A stretch of DNA of 64,000 nucleotides from JAAYTL01 sp031460505 (GTDB lineage: Bacteria > Bacillota > Clostridia > Tissierellales > Tissierellaceae): assembly GCA_031460505.1 (NCBI GenBank), contig JAVKTT010000004.1:186001-250000 (forward strand), written 5' to 3'. Position numbers and translations under genes: made by a program. Positions 43,722-51,714 of the stretch are shown one piece after another (within the stretch, counting starts at the first letter, position 1; every line of letters starts with the position of its first letter). Under the pieces are notes generated by a model. The model had not been told where the DNA came from. It searched no databases and saw only the letters and a program-made list of their open reading frames with translations.

Positions 43722-44930
43722 CTAATTCCCTCCTTTCAAATATTGAAATATTATACTTGCACCTAATGCTGCATCTTTAATACTTGCGTCCTCTTTAGGA
43801 TTGTGGCTTATACCCCCTTTACATGGCACGAATATCATTGCTGTTTTAGTTAATTTAGCAAACTTCATTGCATCATGTCCTGCTCCACTAGGCATTACTT
43901 TATGATTAATATCTAGATTTGTGGCAATTTTTATAAGTTCAGCTATCAGTTCATTATTCAATTGAACTGCTGAAGATGATGATAAATACTCCATTTCGTA
44001 TGCTAGATTCCTTTTTTTACAAACTTCATCAATCATTTCATAAATAGCTAATCTTATTTTTTCAATATTGTCATTGTCTCCATCTCTTATATCTACTGAG
44101 AATTCAACTTCTCCTGGTATGACATTTAGTGAATTTGGGTGATTTTCTATAACTCCTACTGTGGTAACTGCAGTACCACTAAAATCTTCCTGACCAATTT
44201 TCTCAATTCCTAATATTATATCTGCGGCTCCACATAATGCATCCTGCCTAATGTTCATAGGTGTTGCTCCAGAGTGTTCAGCCAAACCTTTAATATTTAC
44301 TTTAAATCTTGTGTTTCCAGCTATTGTAGAAACAATCCCTATAGGTAAGTTTTCACTTTCTAATATCCTTCCTTGTTCTATATGAAGCTCTAAGTAAGCT
44401 TTTATCCCTTGAATAACTTCAGGAGTTTGATCGTATCCTCTTTCTTTAAAAATATCCATTAAAGATTTACCATCTCTAGATTTTAAAACTTCAAAGTCAC
44501 TTGGATTATATTCACCTGTAATTAAACTGCTTCCAAGAGTTGCTTTCATAAAATTACTAGATTCTTCACATCTAAATGCAGCAACTTTTAATGGAATATT
44601 TAGGTTTTCTTCTTTAACTTTTTTAAGCAATAAAAGCCCTACTCCAACACCTAAGACTCCATCAAATCTTCCGCCGCTTATTACAGAATCCAGGTGTGAA
44701 CCTACTAAATAATATTCTTTATGATCACCATTACTTAAAAAAGTATTTCCTACTTGGTCTACTTCAATATTGTAACCTTCTTCTTTTCCTATACTCTTAA
44801 ATTCATCATGCATTTCATCTTCCATTTCAGTATAGGCAAGTCTTGTAACTCCGCCATTTTTATCACTACCTATTGGATAAAACCTATTCATAATTGTTTC
44901 TAAATAATTTATAGATGTTTCTAAATCCAC
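43722..44930 (-). CDS. M20-family N-carbamoyl amino acid hydrolase, probable ureidosuccinase
   Basis: A 402-residue Zn-dependent amidohydrolase of the HyuC/AllC/AmaB group: VGSHLDSV with metal ligands, a Glu pair near FRCEESSNF, HIEQGRILE, AEHSGATPM and the C-terminal GAGHDAM. The group cleaves carbamoyl amino acids, allantoate or beta-ureidopropionate to ammonia, CO2 and an amine. Next to dihydroorotase the natural substrate would be N-carbamoyl-L-aspartate, giving aspartate. It starts with GTG behind GAGGTGG and is the first gene of the operon. The exact substrate is inferred. Confidence 0.85.
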   Translation of the reverse strand: MDLETSINYLETIMNRFYPIGSDKNGGVTRLAYTEMEDEMHDEFKSIGKEEGYNIEVDQVGNTFLSNGDHKEYYLVGSHLDSVISGGRFDGVLGVGVGLLLLKKVKEENLNIPLKVAAFRCEESSNFMKATLGSSLITGEYNPSDFEVLKSRDGKSLMDIFKERGYDQTPEVIQGIKAYLELHIEQGRILESENLPIGIVSTIAGNTRFKVNIKGLAEHSGATPMNIRQDALCGAADIILGIEKIGQEDFSGTAVTTVGVIENHPNSLNVIPGEVEFSVDIRDGDNDNIEKIRLAIYEMIDEVCKKRNLAYEMEYLSSSSAVQLNNELIAELIKIATNLDINHKVMPSGAGHDAMKFAKLTKTAMIFVPCKGGISHNPKEDASIKDAALGASIIFQYLKGGN

Positions 44931-45024
44931 TTTACCACCTCATAACTAGTTCTAATGTGAAAACATTTTCAAACTCATTTAATATAATAGTATCATGTGC
45001 TAATTTAACTTAATATGTTCAGTA

Positions 45025-45052
45025 GTACAAAAATTGTCAGAAATTTTTGTAC
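45025..45052 (-). promoter_or_regulatory. Candidate PucR operator
   Basis: GTACAAAAATT and AATTTTTGTAC are perfect 11-base arms around six bases. The site lies about 95 bases before the first gene of the orotate operon and abuts the terminator of pucR. Its upstream position suits an activator. No clear -35/-10 pair is seen downstream, though TATTATATT is a possible -10. Confidence 0.6.
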
Positions 45053-45086
45053 AAAAAAACACCCCTATTATTAACATAGAGGTGTG
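45053..45086 (-). terminator. Terminator of the ltaE-CBS-pucR unit
   Basis: On the minus strand CACCTCTAT and ATAGGGGTG form a stem followed by TTTTTT. Its T run touches the candidate PucR operator. Confidence 0.88.
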
Positions 45087-45091
45087 CTAAA

Positions 45092-46264
45092 TTACCAAGA
45101 ATTCTTAGTAATCTTAGTATATATTAAAAATAAATATAATTTAAAATTATCCTCAAAAACGGAGGTGTCGTATCCTGTAATTTCCTTGATTTTCTTTAAC
45201 CTATACCTTACTGTATTTTTATGAATGAACAGATCGTCAGCTGTTAAATTTACATCCATATTGTTTTCATAAAACGAATCTAAAGTCAGTATAAGGTCAT
45301 CATCTAATTGATTATAAATTTCTTTAAAAACATCCTTACCACACGTCCTTAGAAATTTTTCTAAAGTGATGTAAATATTCATGTTATCGTAATAATAAAT
45401 GCTTGTTTTATTATTAATTATTGAACCTATTTTAAGAACCTCTATCGATTTAAAATACGAATCTTTCAAACCATCTAATCCTAATCCTATAGGCCCTACT
45501 CCTATATGAATATCACCCAAGATTTCTCTATTATTATTTTTATGAATAAGTTCTATTATCATAGACAAGTTGTTTTCTATATTTATAGCCTCACTAGAAA
45601 AGAACAATATTGATGACTTATCTCCCACAGTAACAACTGGGTTGTATGTAAATTTTAATAGAGTGTCACTTTGTTTTGCTATAGTTTTGGCAGTTTTTCT
45701 TAAAATATTGATTCTTTCATCTGTTACTTCATCTATCATACTCAATGTAATTACTAAAGAAGATGTATCTCTAATATTGAAACCTAAAAGATTACCCCGT
45801 GCAAATATCATTTCATTATCATTAATGTTATTAAAAATAATATCTTTCATGTATTTTTCGATAATAAAGTCTATATCTCTATTTTCAAAGATTTTATTTG
45901 TAGCATTGACTATAATTTCAATATAAGTGACATCAGTAGGAATCTTAACTAATACTAGTCCTCTTAAGTTTGCTCTTTCAATAACTGACTTGTCTAGCTC
46001 TTTTACATATTGTCCAGTTTTCACAGCAAGGCAGGAGCAACGGTTATCTGCTAACTTATCAATTAGATTAACCTGTTCTTCAATATTATCTTTACAAGCA
46101 TAAAAACTAGTTATGACAAAATCATTACCTTTTAACCATCTTACAATATCTGGTACTTCCATAACTGTAACATAGGAAACTCTCTTATTTAAACCATCCT
46201 TTCCACCAATAACAGATAATTTTCTTAAGGCTGGAATAGATAATATGTCTTCAACAGTAACCAT
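45092..46264 (-). CDS. pucR: PucR-family transcriptional regulator
   Basis: About 390 residues in PucR order: an N-terminal PucR domain (TVEDILSIPALRKLSVIGGK..VTVMEVPDIVRWL, 1-120), a middle GGDEF-like region (about 175-270) and a C-terminal HTH_30 helix-turn-helix (LTADDLFIHKNTVRYRLKKI, near 350-370). B. subtilis PucR controls purine catabolism. The adjoining orotate operon suggests it senses a pyrimidine intermediate. ATG 46264 follows AGGAGAGG. The frame to 46315 overlaps the CBS gene. It is the last gene of the ltaE-CBS-pucR unit. Confidence 0.85.
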   Translation of the reverse strand: MVTVEDILSIPALRKLSVIGGKDGLNKRVSYVTVMEVPDIVRWLKGNDFVITSFYACKDNIEEQVNLIDKLADNRCSCLAVKTGQYVKELDKSVIERANLRGLVLVKIPTDVTYIEIIVNATNKIFENRDIDFIIEKYMKDIIFNNINDNEMIFARGNLLGFNIRDTSSLVITLSMIDEVTDERINILRKTAKTIAKQSDTLLKFTYNPVVTVGDKSSILFFSSEAINIENNLSMIIELIHKNNNREILGDIHIGVGPIGLGLDGLKDSYFKSIEVLKIGSIINNKTSIYYYDNMNIYITLEKFLRTCGKDVFKEIYNQLDDDLILTLDSFYENNMDVNLTADDLFIHKNTVRYRLKKIKEITGYDTSVFEDNFKLYLFLIYTKITKNSW

Positions 46265-46281
46265 AATACCTCTCCTTAGTT

Positions 46282-46695
46282 TCAATTTCCATTCTCTATT
46301 AAGACCCTTGCACAATAATTGATTATATCACTTCTTTTAATTAAACCAATAAATATCCCATCATCATCTACTACAGGCACATAATTCTGTGTTTTAACTA
46401 AGTTTACTAAATCTATTATATTTGAATTAATTGATACAGTATTACTCTTTGTATGCCTCTTTACATCTCTTATCGACACCTTGCTAGTACCTTCAATTGT
46501 AAGTCCTGGAGTGTTTTTTAATTTCCACAGTAAATCCCCTTCAGTAATTGCTCCTACATATTTGCCTTCATTATCAATAAGAGGTATAGCAGAGTATGTA
46601 TGATACTCCATCTTTTCTAGTACCTGTCTCATTGTGGCATCTGTGTTAACATATACTATCTCACTTTTTGGTGTTAAGAAAAATGCAATATTCAT
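46282..46695 (-). CDS. Tandem CBS domain protein
   Basis: 137 residues of two CBS domains (SEIVYVNTDATMRQVLEKM...YHTYSAIPLIDN, and SNTVSINSNIIDLVNL...YVPVVDDDGIFIG). CBS pairs bind adenine nucleotides or other metabolites to sense energy state. No effector domain is attached. It lies between threonine aldolase and pucR with gaps of about 20 bases on each side, so the three are probably one transcript. Confidence 0.88.
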   Translation of the reverse strand: MNIAFFLTPKSEIVYVNTDATMRQVLEKMEYHTYSAIPLIDNEGKYVGAITEGDLLWKLKNTPGLTIEGTSKVSIRDVKRHTKSNTVSINSNIIDLVNLVKTQNYVPVVDDDGIFIGLIKRSDIINYCARVLIENGN

Positions 46696-46715
46696 CTTTA
46701 TCCCCTTTACCTATA

Positions 46716-47741
46716 TTAAGCATTCTTATTAAAAAATTCAACCAATGCGTCTACACTTTCTTGAGTTGTTGCCCATGATGTAACAAATCTAATTGCAGAA
46801 TGTCTGTCATCTATCTCTTCTTGAATATTAAAACTAAAATTCTTAGAAAGTTCTTTTATCACATCATTATTTAATATAGGAAAAACTTGATTAGAACAAG
46901 GTTCTGCAAGGAAAGAAATATTATGTTTTTTTAGGACTTCTATAATTTGCTCAGCCATGTTATTTGCATATTCACCTAATTCAAAGAATAGATTATCCTT
47001 AAATAATGCTTCGAATTGCATACCTAAAACAAAACCCTTTGCTAGCATAGCTCCTCTTTGTTTTAATAATTGTCTAAAGTCTTCCTTTAAATCCTCTCTA
47101 ATTATTACTAATGCTTCACCAAATAAAGCTCCATTTTTTGTTCCACCAATATAGAATACATCTGTTAACTCAGCAATATCTTTTAATGTTAAGTCATTGT
47201 TTTTACTTGCTAAAGCTGACCCTAGACGTGCACCATCTAAAAACAATATTAGACCATTTTCCTTACATAGTTCATGAATGGCAGTTAGCTCTGATTTTGT
47301 GTAAATAGTTCCTAGCTCTGTAGAATTTGATATATATACCATCTTTGGTTTTGGTGTAAATTCTTCGGAGTTTTGTTTAAGACAAAGTTTGATTCCTTCA
47401 GGAGTGAGTTTACCATCTTTGCCAGGTACACTGATTACTTTATGTCCCGTAGCTTCTATAGCTCCTGTTTCGTGGCCTGTAATATGTCCTGTATCTGCTG
47501 CTATTACAGCTTGATGTGGCCTTAAAAAGGATGACACAACTAAAAGATTAGTTATAGTTCCCCCTGGTATAAAATGTATATTTGCATCATTATTTTGAAT
47601 TAATTTTTTAATATATTCCTTCGCTCTATCACTATGAATATCGTTGCCATACCCTGAGTTCTGTTCAAGATTTGCTTCCATCATTAGATCTAAAACCTTT
47701 GGATGTGCTCCTTCACTATAATCATTAGTAAAACTATACAT
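46716..47741 (-). CDS. ltaE: Low-specificity L-threonine aldolase
   Basis: A 341-residue PLP enzyme that splits L-threonine (and allo-threonine) into glycine and acetaldehyde. It shows FTNDYSEGAHPKVL at the N terminus, IPGGTITNLLV, HITGHETGAIEATGHK and the PLP Lys in YIGGTKNGALFGEA, with LFLDGARLG before it. The first gene of its unit, it sits upstream of CBS and pucR but has no evident tie to pyrimidine breakdown apart from supplying or removing amino acids. Confidence 0.93.
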   Translation of the reverse strand: MYSFTNDYSEGAHPKVLDLMMEANLEQNSGYGNDIHSDRAKEYIKKLIQNNDANIHFIPGGTITNLLVVSSFLRPHQAVIAADTGHITGHETGAIEATGHKVISVPGKDGKLTPEGIKLCLKQNSEEFTPKPKMVYISNSTELGTIYTKSELTAIHELCKENGLILFLDGARLGSALASKNNDLTLKDIAELTDVFYIGGTKNGALFGEALVIIREDLKEDFRQLLKQRGAMLAKGFVLGMQFEALFKDNLFFELGEYANNMAEQIIEVLKKHNISFLAEPCSNQVFPILNNDVIKELSKNFSFNIQEEIDDRHSAIRFVTSWATTQESVDALVEFFNKNA

Positions 47742-47873
47742 AAATCTACCCCCTACACGAAATTAATATTCTATTTTAATTCTATCATAAAATAACATTA
47801 AAGGCATTATTAATAGATACTAAAACTATAATATAGTAATGATATTATAATATCCATAAATGGGGGATGTATA

Positions 47874-48113
47874 ATGAGTTTTTCTTTTATTAATAAAATG
47901 AAAACTAATTTATACAAGAAATTTTATAAAGATAAATATAAAAAAGCACCTTCTTTAAGTGAGTTAGAAAAATTAACAATCGACGAAGTAGAAAATGCTA
48001 GATCTAATTTTAAAAATTGCGATGAAGACACAATTGATCTTGCCATTTACGAGCTTATGGCTGCTGAAGAAAGATTGAATTTATTAATCAAAGAAAGAAA
48101 AAAGAAGCAATAG
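47874..48113 (+). CDS. Small helical protein, YaaL/DUF2508-like
   Basis: 79 residues, Lys-rich, with two helices. The last half, DEDTIDLAIYELMAAEERLNLL followed by a basic tail, is like DUF2508 (B. subtilis YaaL). Function unknown. GGGGGA lies nine bases before the ATG. It ends in a hairpin that contains its stop codon. Confidence 0.6.
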   Translation: MSFSFINKMKTNLYKKFYKDKYKKAPSLSELEKLTIDEVENARSNFKNCDEDTIDLAIYELMAAEERLNLLIKERKKKQ

Positions 48114-48133
48114 GCTTGATCTATTGCTTCTTT
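48103..48133. terminator. Bidirectional terminator
   Basis: AGAAGCAATAG and CTATTGCTTCT arms with A/T flanks, between the small helical protein and the convergent signal peptidase gene. The small protein's stop codon lies in the stem. Confidence 0.85.
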
Positions 48134-48764
48134 AATATATACTCCCAAATCTATTAAATGGTAATAATCTATATATTACTTTACCTTTAACTTTTTCTAT
48201 GTTAATCAAACCAAAATCTCTACTGTCCAAACTATTTTCTCTATTATCTCCTAAGACAAATACTTGTCCTTCTGGTACTTCTATAGGATATGTAATACCG
48301 TTTTTTTCAGGAGTTGAACCTTTAATATAGTCTTCGACTACAAGTTTGCTATTTACAAATAGATTCCCATTTTCTATATTTATAGTATCTCCTTTGACTC
48401 CAACGATTCTTTTAACTAAATTATTCTTTTCTATTTCACCAGTAAATTTAAATTTAATATTATTTATTATATCTTTACCTTCATAAATCATATTTCTGAG
48501 TATGCCCTTCTCCTCAATCTGTCTATTAAGGATAACAATATCCCCCTTTTCAGGCTCATTAAAAAAATATCCCAATTTATTAACAACCACTCTATCATTC
48601 TCTATTAGCGTAGGCTCCATGGATTGCTCTTTAACCTGGGTAAATGTGGCTAAATTGGAGATAATAAATAAAGAAATTATTATTGCTATAAGTATTGTTA
48701 ATAACCATTCAAACATCCTTCTAAAAAAACTTTTTCTTGGTTTCCTGCTAAAAGATAAAGTCAT
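48132..48764 (-). CDS. lepB: Signal peptidase I
   Basis: A 210-residue type I leader peptidase with an N-terminal membrane anchor (residues 16-37). Catalytic Ser of QSMEPTL, DRVVVNKLGY, catalytic Lys of VKRIVGVKGD (near 115) and GDNRENSLDSRDFG box E. It removes signal peptides from secreted proteins. The cluster of LPxTG or sortase genes often seen near accessory signal peptidases is absent, so this looks like housekeeping SipS. It is a single gene. Confidence 0.93.
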   Translation of the reverse strand: MTLSFSRKPRKSFFRRMFEWLLTILIAIIISLFIISNLATFTQVKEQSMEPTLIENDRVVVNKLGYFFNEPEKGDIVILNRQIEEKGILRNMIYEGKDIINNIKFKFTGEIEKNNLVKRIVGVKGDTINIENGNLFVNSKLVVEDYIKGSTPEKNGITYPIEVPEGQVFVLGDNRENSLDSRDFGLINIEKVKGKVIYRLLPFNRFGSIY

Positions 48765-48860
48765 ATATGCACCCCCAGATTATTCTTAATCTTATTATAA
48801 CATTGATTAGAGATATATTTAAGGACTATTCAAAAAAATGTATCTTTTTTTAAAAATTAG

Positions 48861-48889
48861 TTGACAAAGTCATATTTTGATATTATAAT
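48861..48889 (+). promoter_or_regulatory. Promoter of perR-rbr
   Basis: TTGACA (48861-48866) and TATAAT (48884-48889), both perfect, are 17 bases apart. It should be strong when not repressed. Confidence 0.85.
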
Positions 48890-48893
48890 TAAG

Positions 48894-48908
48894 TTGTAAT
48901 CATTACAA
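48894..48908 (+). promoter_or_regulatory. PerR box
   Basis: TTGTAATCATTACAA is a perfect 7-1-7 palindrome and differs from the PerR consensus TTATAATNATTATAA at two mirrored bases. It overlaps the expected transcription start, so PerR should repress its own operon until peroxide oxidises the protein. Confidence 0.8.
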
Positions 48909-48954
48909 GTTAGTAATCAGTTTCATTGTTGAGACGATGAAAGGATGTGACTTT

Positions 48955-49371
48955 ATGAAAGTAAATTTTGATGATTTAACTAAAGAACTAAAAAACAAAA
49001 ATATCCGTCTTTCACATCAAAGACTTAAAGTTTTAGAATTTATAACTAACAATAGGATTCATCCTACAGTGGATCAAATCTATAGTGAACTTCACAAGGA
49101 TATACCTACTCTTTCTAAGACAACTGTTTATAATTCATTAAACGCCTTAATAGATGTTGGATTAGTTAAAGTTATAACCATCGAAGATAATGAAACTCGT
49201 TACGATATCGTAACTGATGATCACGGACATTTTAAATGTGAATCCTGTGGTAAAATTTATGACTTTGAAATAAATCTAGATAGTTTAGGATCAAAAGATT
49301 TAAGCAATTTTAAAATTAATAACAAAGACGTATATTTTAAAGGGATTTGCCCAGAATGCATAAAACAGTAA
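48955..49371 (+). CDS. perR: Peroxide-responsive repressor PerR (Fur family)
   Basis: About 138 residues from ATG 48955, which follows AAAGGA by nine bases. Fur winged helix (LSHQRLKVLEFI, SKTTVYNSLNALIDVGLV) then metal domain (TDDHGHFKCESCGKI and GICPECIK). The two CxxC pairs are the structural zinc site. It regulates peroxide defence using Fe/Mn. The downstream rubrerythrin and the operator in its own promoter favour PerR over Fur or Zur. Confidence 0.9.
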   Translation: MKVNFDDLTKELKNKNIRLSHQRLKVLEFITNNRIHPTVDQIYSELHKDIPTLSKTTVYNSLNALIDVGLVKVITIEDNETRYDIVTDDHGHFKCESCGKIYDFEINLDSLGSKDLSNFKINNKDVYFKGICPECIKQ

Positions 49372-49405
49372 AAAATAAAACTTAATTATATGGAGGAGAT
49401 TTATT

Positions 49406-49897
49406 ATGAATAAGAAAACAATTGATAACTTAATGGAAGGTTTCGCAGGAGAATCACAAGCAACTAGAAAGTATTCAATATATGCTATGAAGGCAGAAAA
49501 AGAAGGCTTTGTAAACGCAGCGAAATTATTTAAAGCTGCAGCTGTTGCAGAAGAGATCCATGCACAAAGACATTTAGAAGTTGCTGGTAAAGTTGGATCA
49601 ACTGCAGACAATTTACAAGATGCTGTTAATGGTGAAACATTTGAATTTGAATCTATGTACCCAGCTTTCTTAAAAGAAGCGGACGCTGAAAATGACAAAG
49701 CTGCAATAAGATCATTTACTTATGCTATGGAAGCTGAAAAAGTACATGCTCAATTATACAAAGAAGCTTTAGATAATCTTGATGAAAAGGAAGAAGTATT
49801 CTACTACTTATGTCCTGTATGTGGAAATATTGAAAAATATGTTCCAGAAAAATGTTCAATATGTAATGTTGATGGATCAAAATTCATCAAATATTAA
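49406..49897 (+). CDS. rbr: Rubrerythrin
   Basis: 163 residues: a ferritin-like diiron domain (1-125) with ExxH motifs (EEIHAQRH, EAEKVHAQLY) and a C-terminal rubredoxin-like site, CPVCGNI and CSICNV. It reduces hydrogen peroxide to water with electrons from NADH-dependent donors, a hallmark of anaerobes. It is 34 bases after perR and shares its operon and promoter. GGAGG precedes the start. Confidence 0.95.
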   Translation: MNKKTIDNLMEGFAGESQATRKYSIYAMKAEKEGFVNAAKLFKAAAVAEEIHAQRHLEVAGKVGSTADNLQDAVNGETFEFESMYPAFLKEADAENDKAAIRSFTYAMEAEKVHAQLYKEALDNLDEKEEVFYYLCPVCGNIEKYVPEKCSICNVDGSKFIKY

Positions 49898-49921
49898 TTA
49901 GGTATCATTTTATCATAATTT

Positions 49922-49955
49922 TAAGCGGAGTAGTGAAATTTCCTACTCCGCTTTA
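49922..49955. terminator. Bidirectional terminator
   Basis: AAGCGGAGTAG and CTACTCCGCTT arms followed by TATCT. It separates perR-rbr from the convergent ior operon. Confidence 0.85.
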
Positions 49956-49959
49956 TCTC

Positions 49960-50394
49960 TTATGAACAGCTGCCCATATCTTCACAGCTCAACAATCTAC
50001 AGTTCTTGCTATCTTTAAGTACATCTATAGCCTTTTCTATATTATCAACCCTCACTATGATAATTACCTTATCATCATTTATAGGAAGGCATGAATAAGT
50101 ATACTCAATGTCAATATCTTTAGCAGCTAACTCTTTGACAATATTTAACATAGATCCTTTTTTATCCACTATCTCAAGACCAAGAACATTGGTTTCCTTG
50201 ACTGTAAACCCTGCATTTTTTAGCTTCTCAACACCTAAAACTGGTTTATCAAGTATTAATCTAAATACACCATAATCCAATGTTTCTGCAACAGATATGG
50301 ACCTTAAATCAATATCATTGTCATATAGTATCTGCAGAACTTTTTCTAATCTTCCAGATTTATTCTCTAAAAATACGGATACTTGACTAATCAT
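49960..50394 (-). CDS. Tandem ACT domain protein
   Basis: 144 residues made of two ACT domains (QVSVFLENKSGRLEKVLQIL and a second near GLEIVDKKGSMLNIVKEL). ACT pairs bind amino acids as allosteric regulators. Similar proteins are often encoded beside phenylacetate-CoA ligase, and this one, last in the ior-paaK operon, may sense an aromatic amino acid. There is no catalytic domain. Confidence 0.85.
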   Translation of the reverse strand: MISQVSVFLENKSGRLEKVLQILYDNDIDLRSISVAETLDYGVFRLILDKPVLGVEKLKNAGFTVKETNVLGLEIVDKKGSMLNIVKELAAKDIDIEYTYSCLPINDDKVIIIVRVDNIEKAIDVLKDSKNCRLLSCEDMGSCS

Positions 50395-50403
50395 TTTGGC
50401 CTC

Positions 50404-51702
50404 CTAATAATTTCTTTTATCTATAACCCTATTTGCCTTGCCCTCACTTCTTGGAATACTCCTAGACTCCACAAGAGTTACCTTAGCACTTATCTGAAGA
50501 ACAGATGAAAGTCTATTTTTAATAGTGTTCTTAAGGCTTTCTAAATTTTTAATCTTATCGGAGAATAGATTTTCCGTAACCTCTACTTGAACCTCTAAAC
50601 AATCTAGAGTTCCTTCCCTAGTAATTATTAATTGATAATGAGGCTCCACTTCACCTATTCCCAATAGTACGTCCTCAATCTGTGAAGGGAATACATTAAC
50701 ACCCCTTATAATAATCATATCATCAGATCTTCCCATTATCCTATCCATTCTAACATGAGTTCTGCCACATTCACATATTTCATTATTCAAAACAGTTAAG
50801 TCTCTAGTTCTATAGCGGAGCAACGGAAGTCCCTCTTTAGTGATACTGGTAAATACAAGTTCTCCCATGGATCCATATGGTAGTGGTTCAAGGGTAATTG
50901 GATCCACAATCTCAGGCATAAAGTGATCTTCCCATACATGCATTCCATTCTGGCAGGTACACTCGGAAGCAACTCCAGGTCCTATAATCTCTGACAATCC
51001 GTAAATATTGTGAGCACTTATGTTTAACTTCTTTTCGATTTCCTTTCGCATATTTTCTGACCACGGTTCTGCACCAAAGATTCCAGATTTTAAATCCAGC
51101 TCTTCTGGAGATATTCCATGTTCTTTCAGCGAATCTGCAAGATATAGCGCATATGAAGGAGTACAAGCAAGAAAAGTAGTATGAAAATCCTTCATCAGCA
51201 TGACTTGTCTATCCGTATTCCCTGAGGAAATAGGTATTGTAGATGCTCCCAATCTCTCTGCTCCATAATGTAGCCCCAGGCCGCCAGTAAATAGTCCATA
51301 TCCGTATGCTATCTGAATAACAGAGCTCGGACTCCCTCCAGCTGCTACTATAGAGCGTGCACAAACTTCAGACCAATTGTTAATATCCTCTCTAGTATAA
51401 CCAACAACTGTTGGCTTACCTGTAGTTCCAGAAGAGGCATGAAGCCTTACGATTTCACTTAAATCAGTTGCAAATAATCCATAGGGATAATTGTCCCTCA
51501 TATCTTGCTTTGTCGTAAAAGGGAGTTTTGATAAATCTCTTATATCCTTTATATCTTCAGGATAAAGGTCTATCTCTTGAAATTTATTCCTATAGAAAGG
51601 AACATTATGATAAATTCTTCTCAGCATTTTCGAGAGATTTTCATTTTGAATATAAGTTAACTCATCTCTGGAAATCGTCTCAATTCTTTCATTCCAATAC
51701 AT
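50404..51702 (-). CDS. paaK: Phenylacetate-CoA ligase
   Basis: A 432-residue adenylate-forming ligase that couples phenylacetate (or another arylacetate) to CoA at the cost of ATP to AMP. It has the ASSGTTGKPTVVGYT P-loop near residue 93, the YGLSEIIGPGVASEC block, GRTHVRMDRIMGRSDDMIIIRG and a C-terminal lid. With IorAB it connects arylacetates to aryl pyruvates. It is ten bases ahead of the ACT gene. Confidence 0.93.
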   Translation of the reverse strand: MYWNERIETISRDELTYIQNENLSKMLRRIYHNVPFYRNKFQEIDLYPEDIKDIRDLSKLPFTTKQDMRDNYPYGLFATDLSEIVRLHASSGTTGKPTVVGYTREDINNWSEVCARSIVAAGGSPSSVIQIAYGYGLFTGGLGLHYGAERLGASTIPISSGNTDRQVMLMKDFHTTFLACTPSYALYLADSLKEHGISPEELDLKSGIFGAEPWSENMRKEIEKKLNISAHNIYGLSEIIGPGVASECTCQNGMHVWEDHFMPEIVDPITLEPLPYGSMGELVFTSITKEGLPLLRYRTRDLTVLNNEICECGRTHVRMDRIMGRSDDMIIIRGVNVFPSQIEDVLLGIGEVEPHYQLIITREGTLDCLEVQVEVTENLFSDKIKNLESLKNTIKNRLSSVLQISAKVTLVESRSIPRSEGKANRVIDKRNY

Positions 51703-51714
51703 TAATATATCCCC

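Noticed and set aside
42456..44930. Allantoin degradation (allantoinase plus allantoate amidohydrolase)
   Set aside because: The amidohydrolase carries dihydroorotase-specific motifs, and PyrK/PyrD in the same operon have no role in allantoin use. It is not fully excluded for the M20 enzyme.
49300..49698. Minus-strand open frame across perR and rubrerythrin
   Set aside because: It is antisense to two clear genes and spans their intergenic gap without any start signal.
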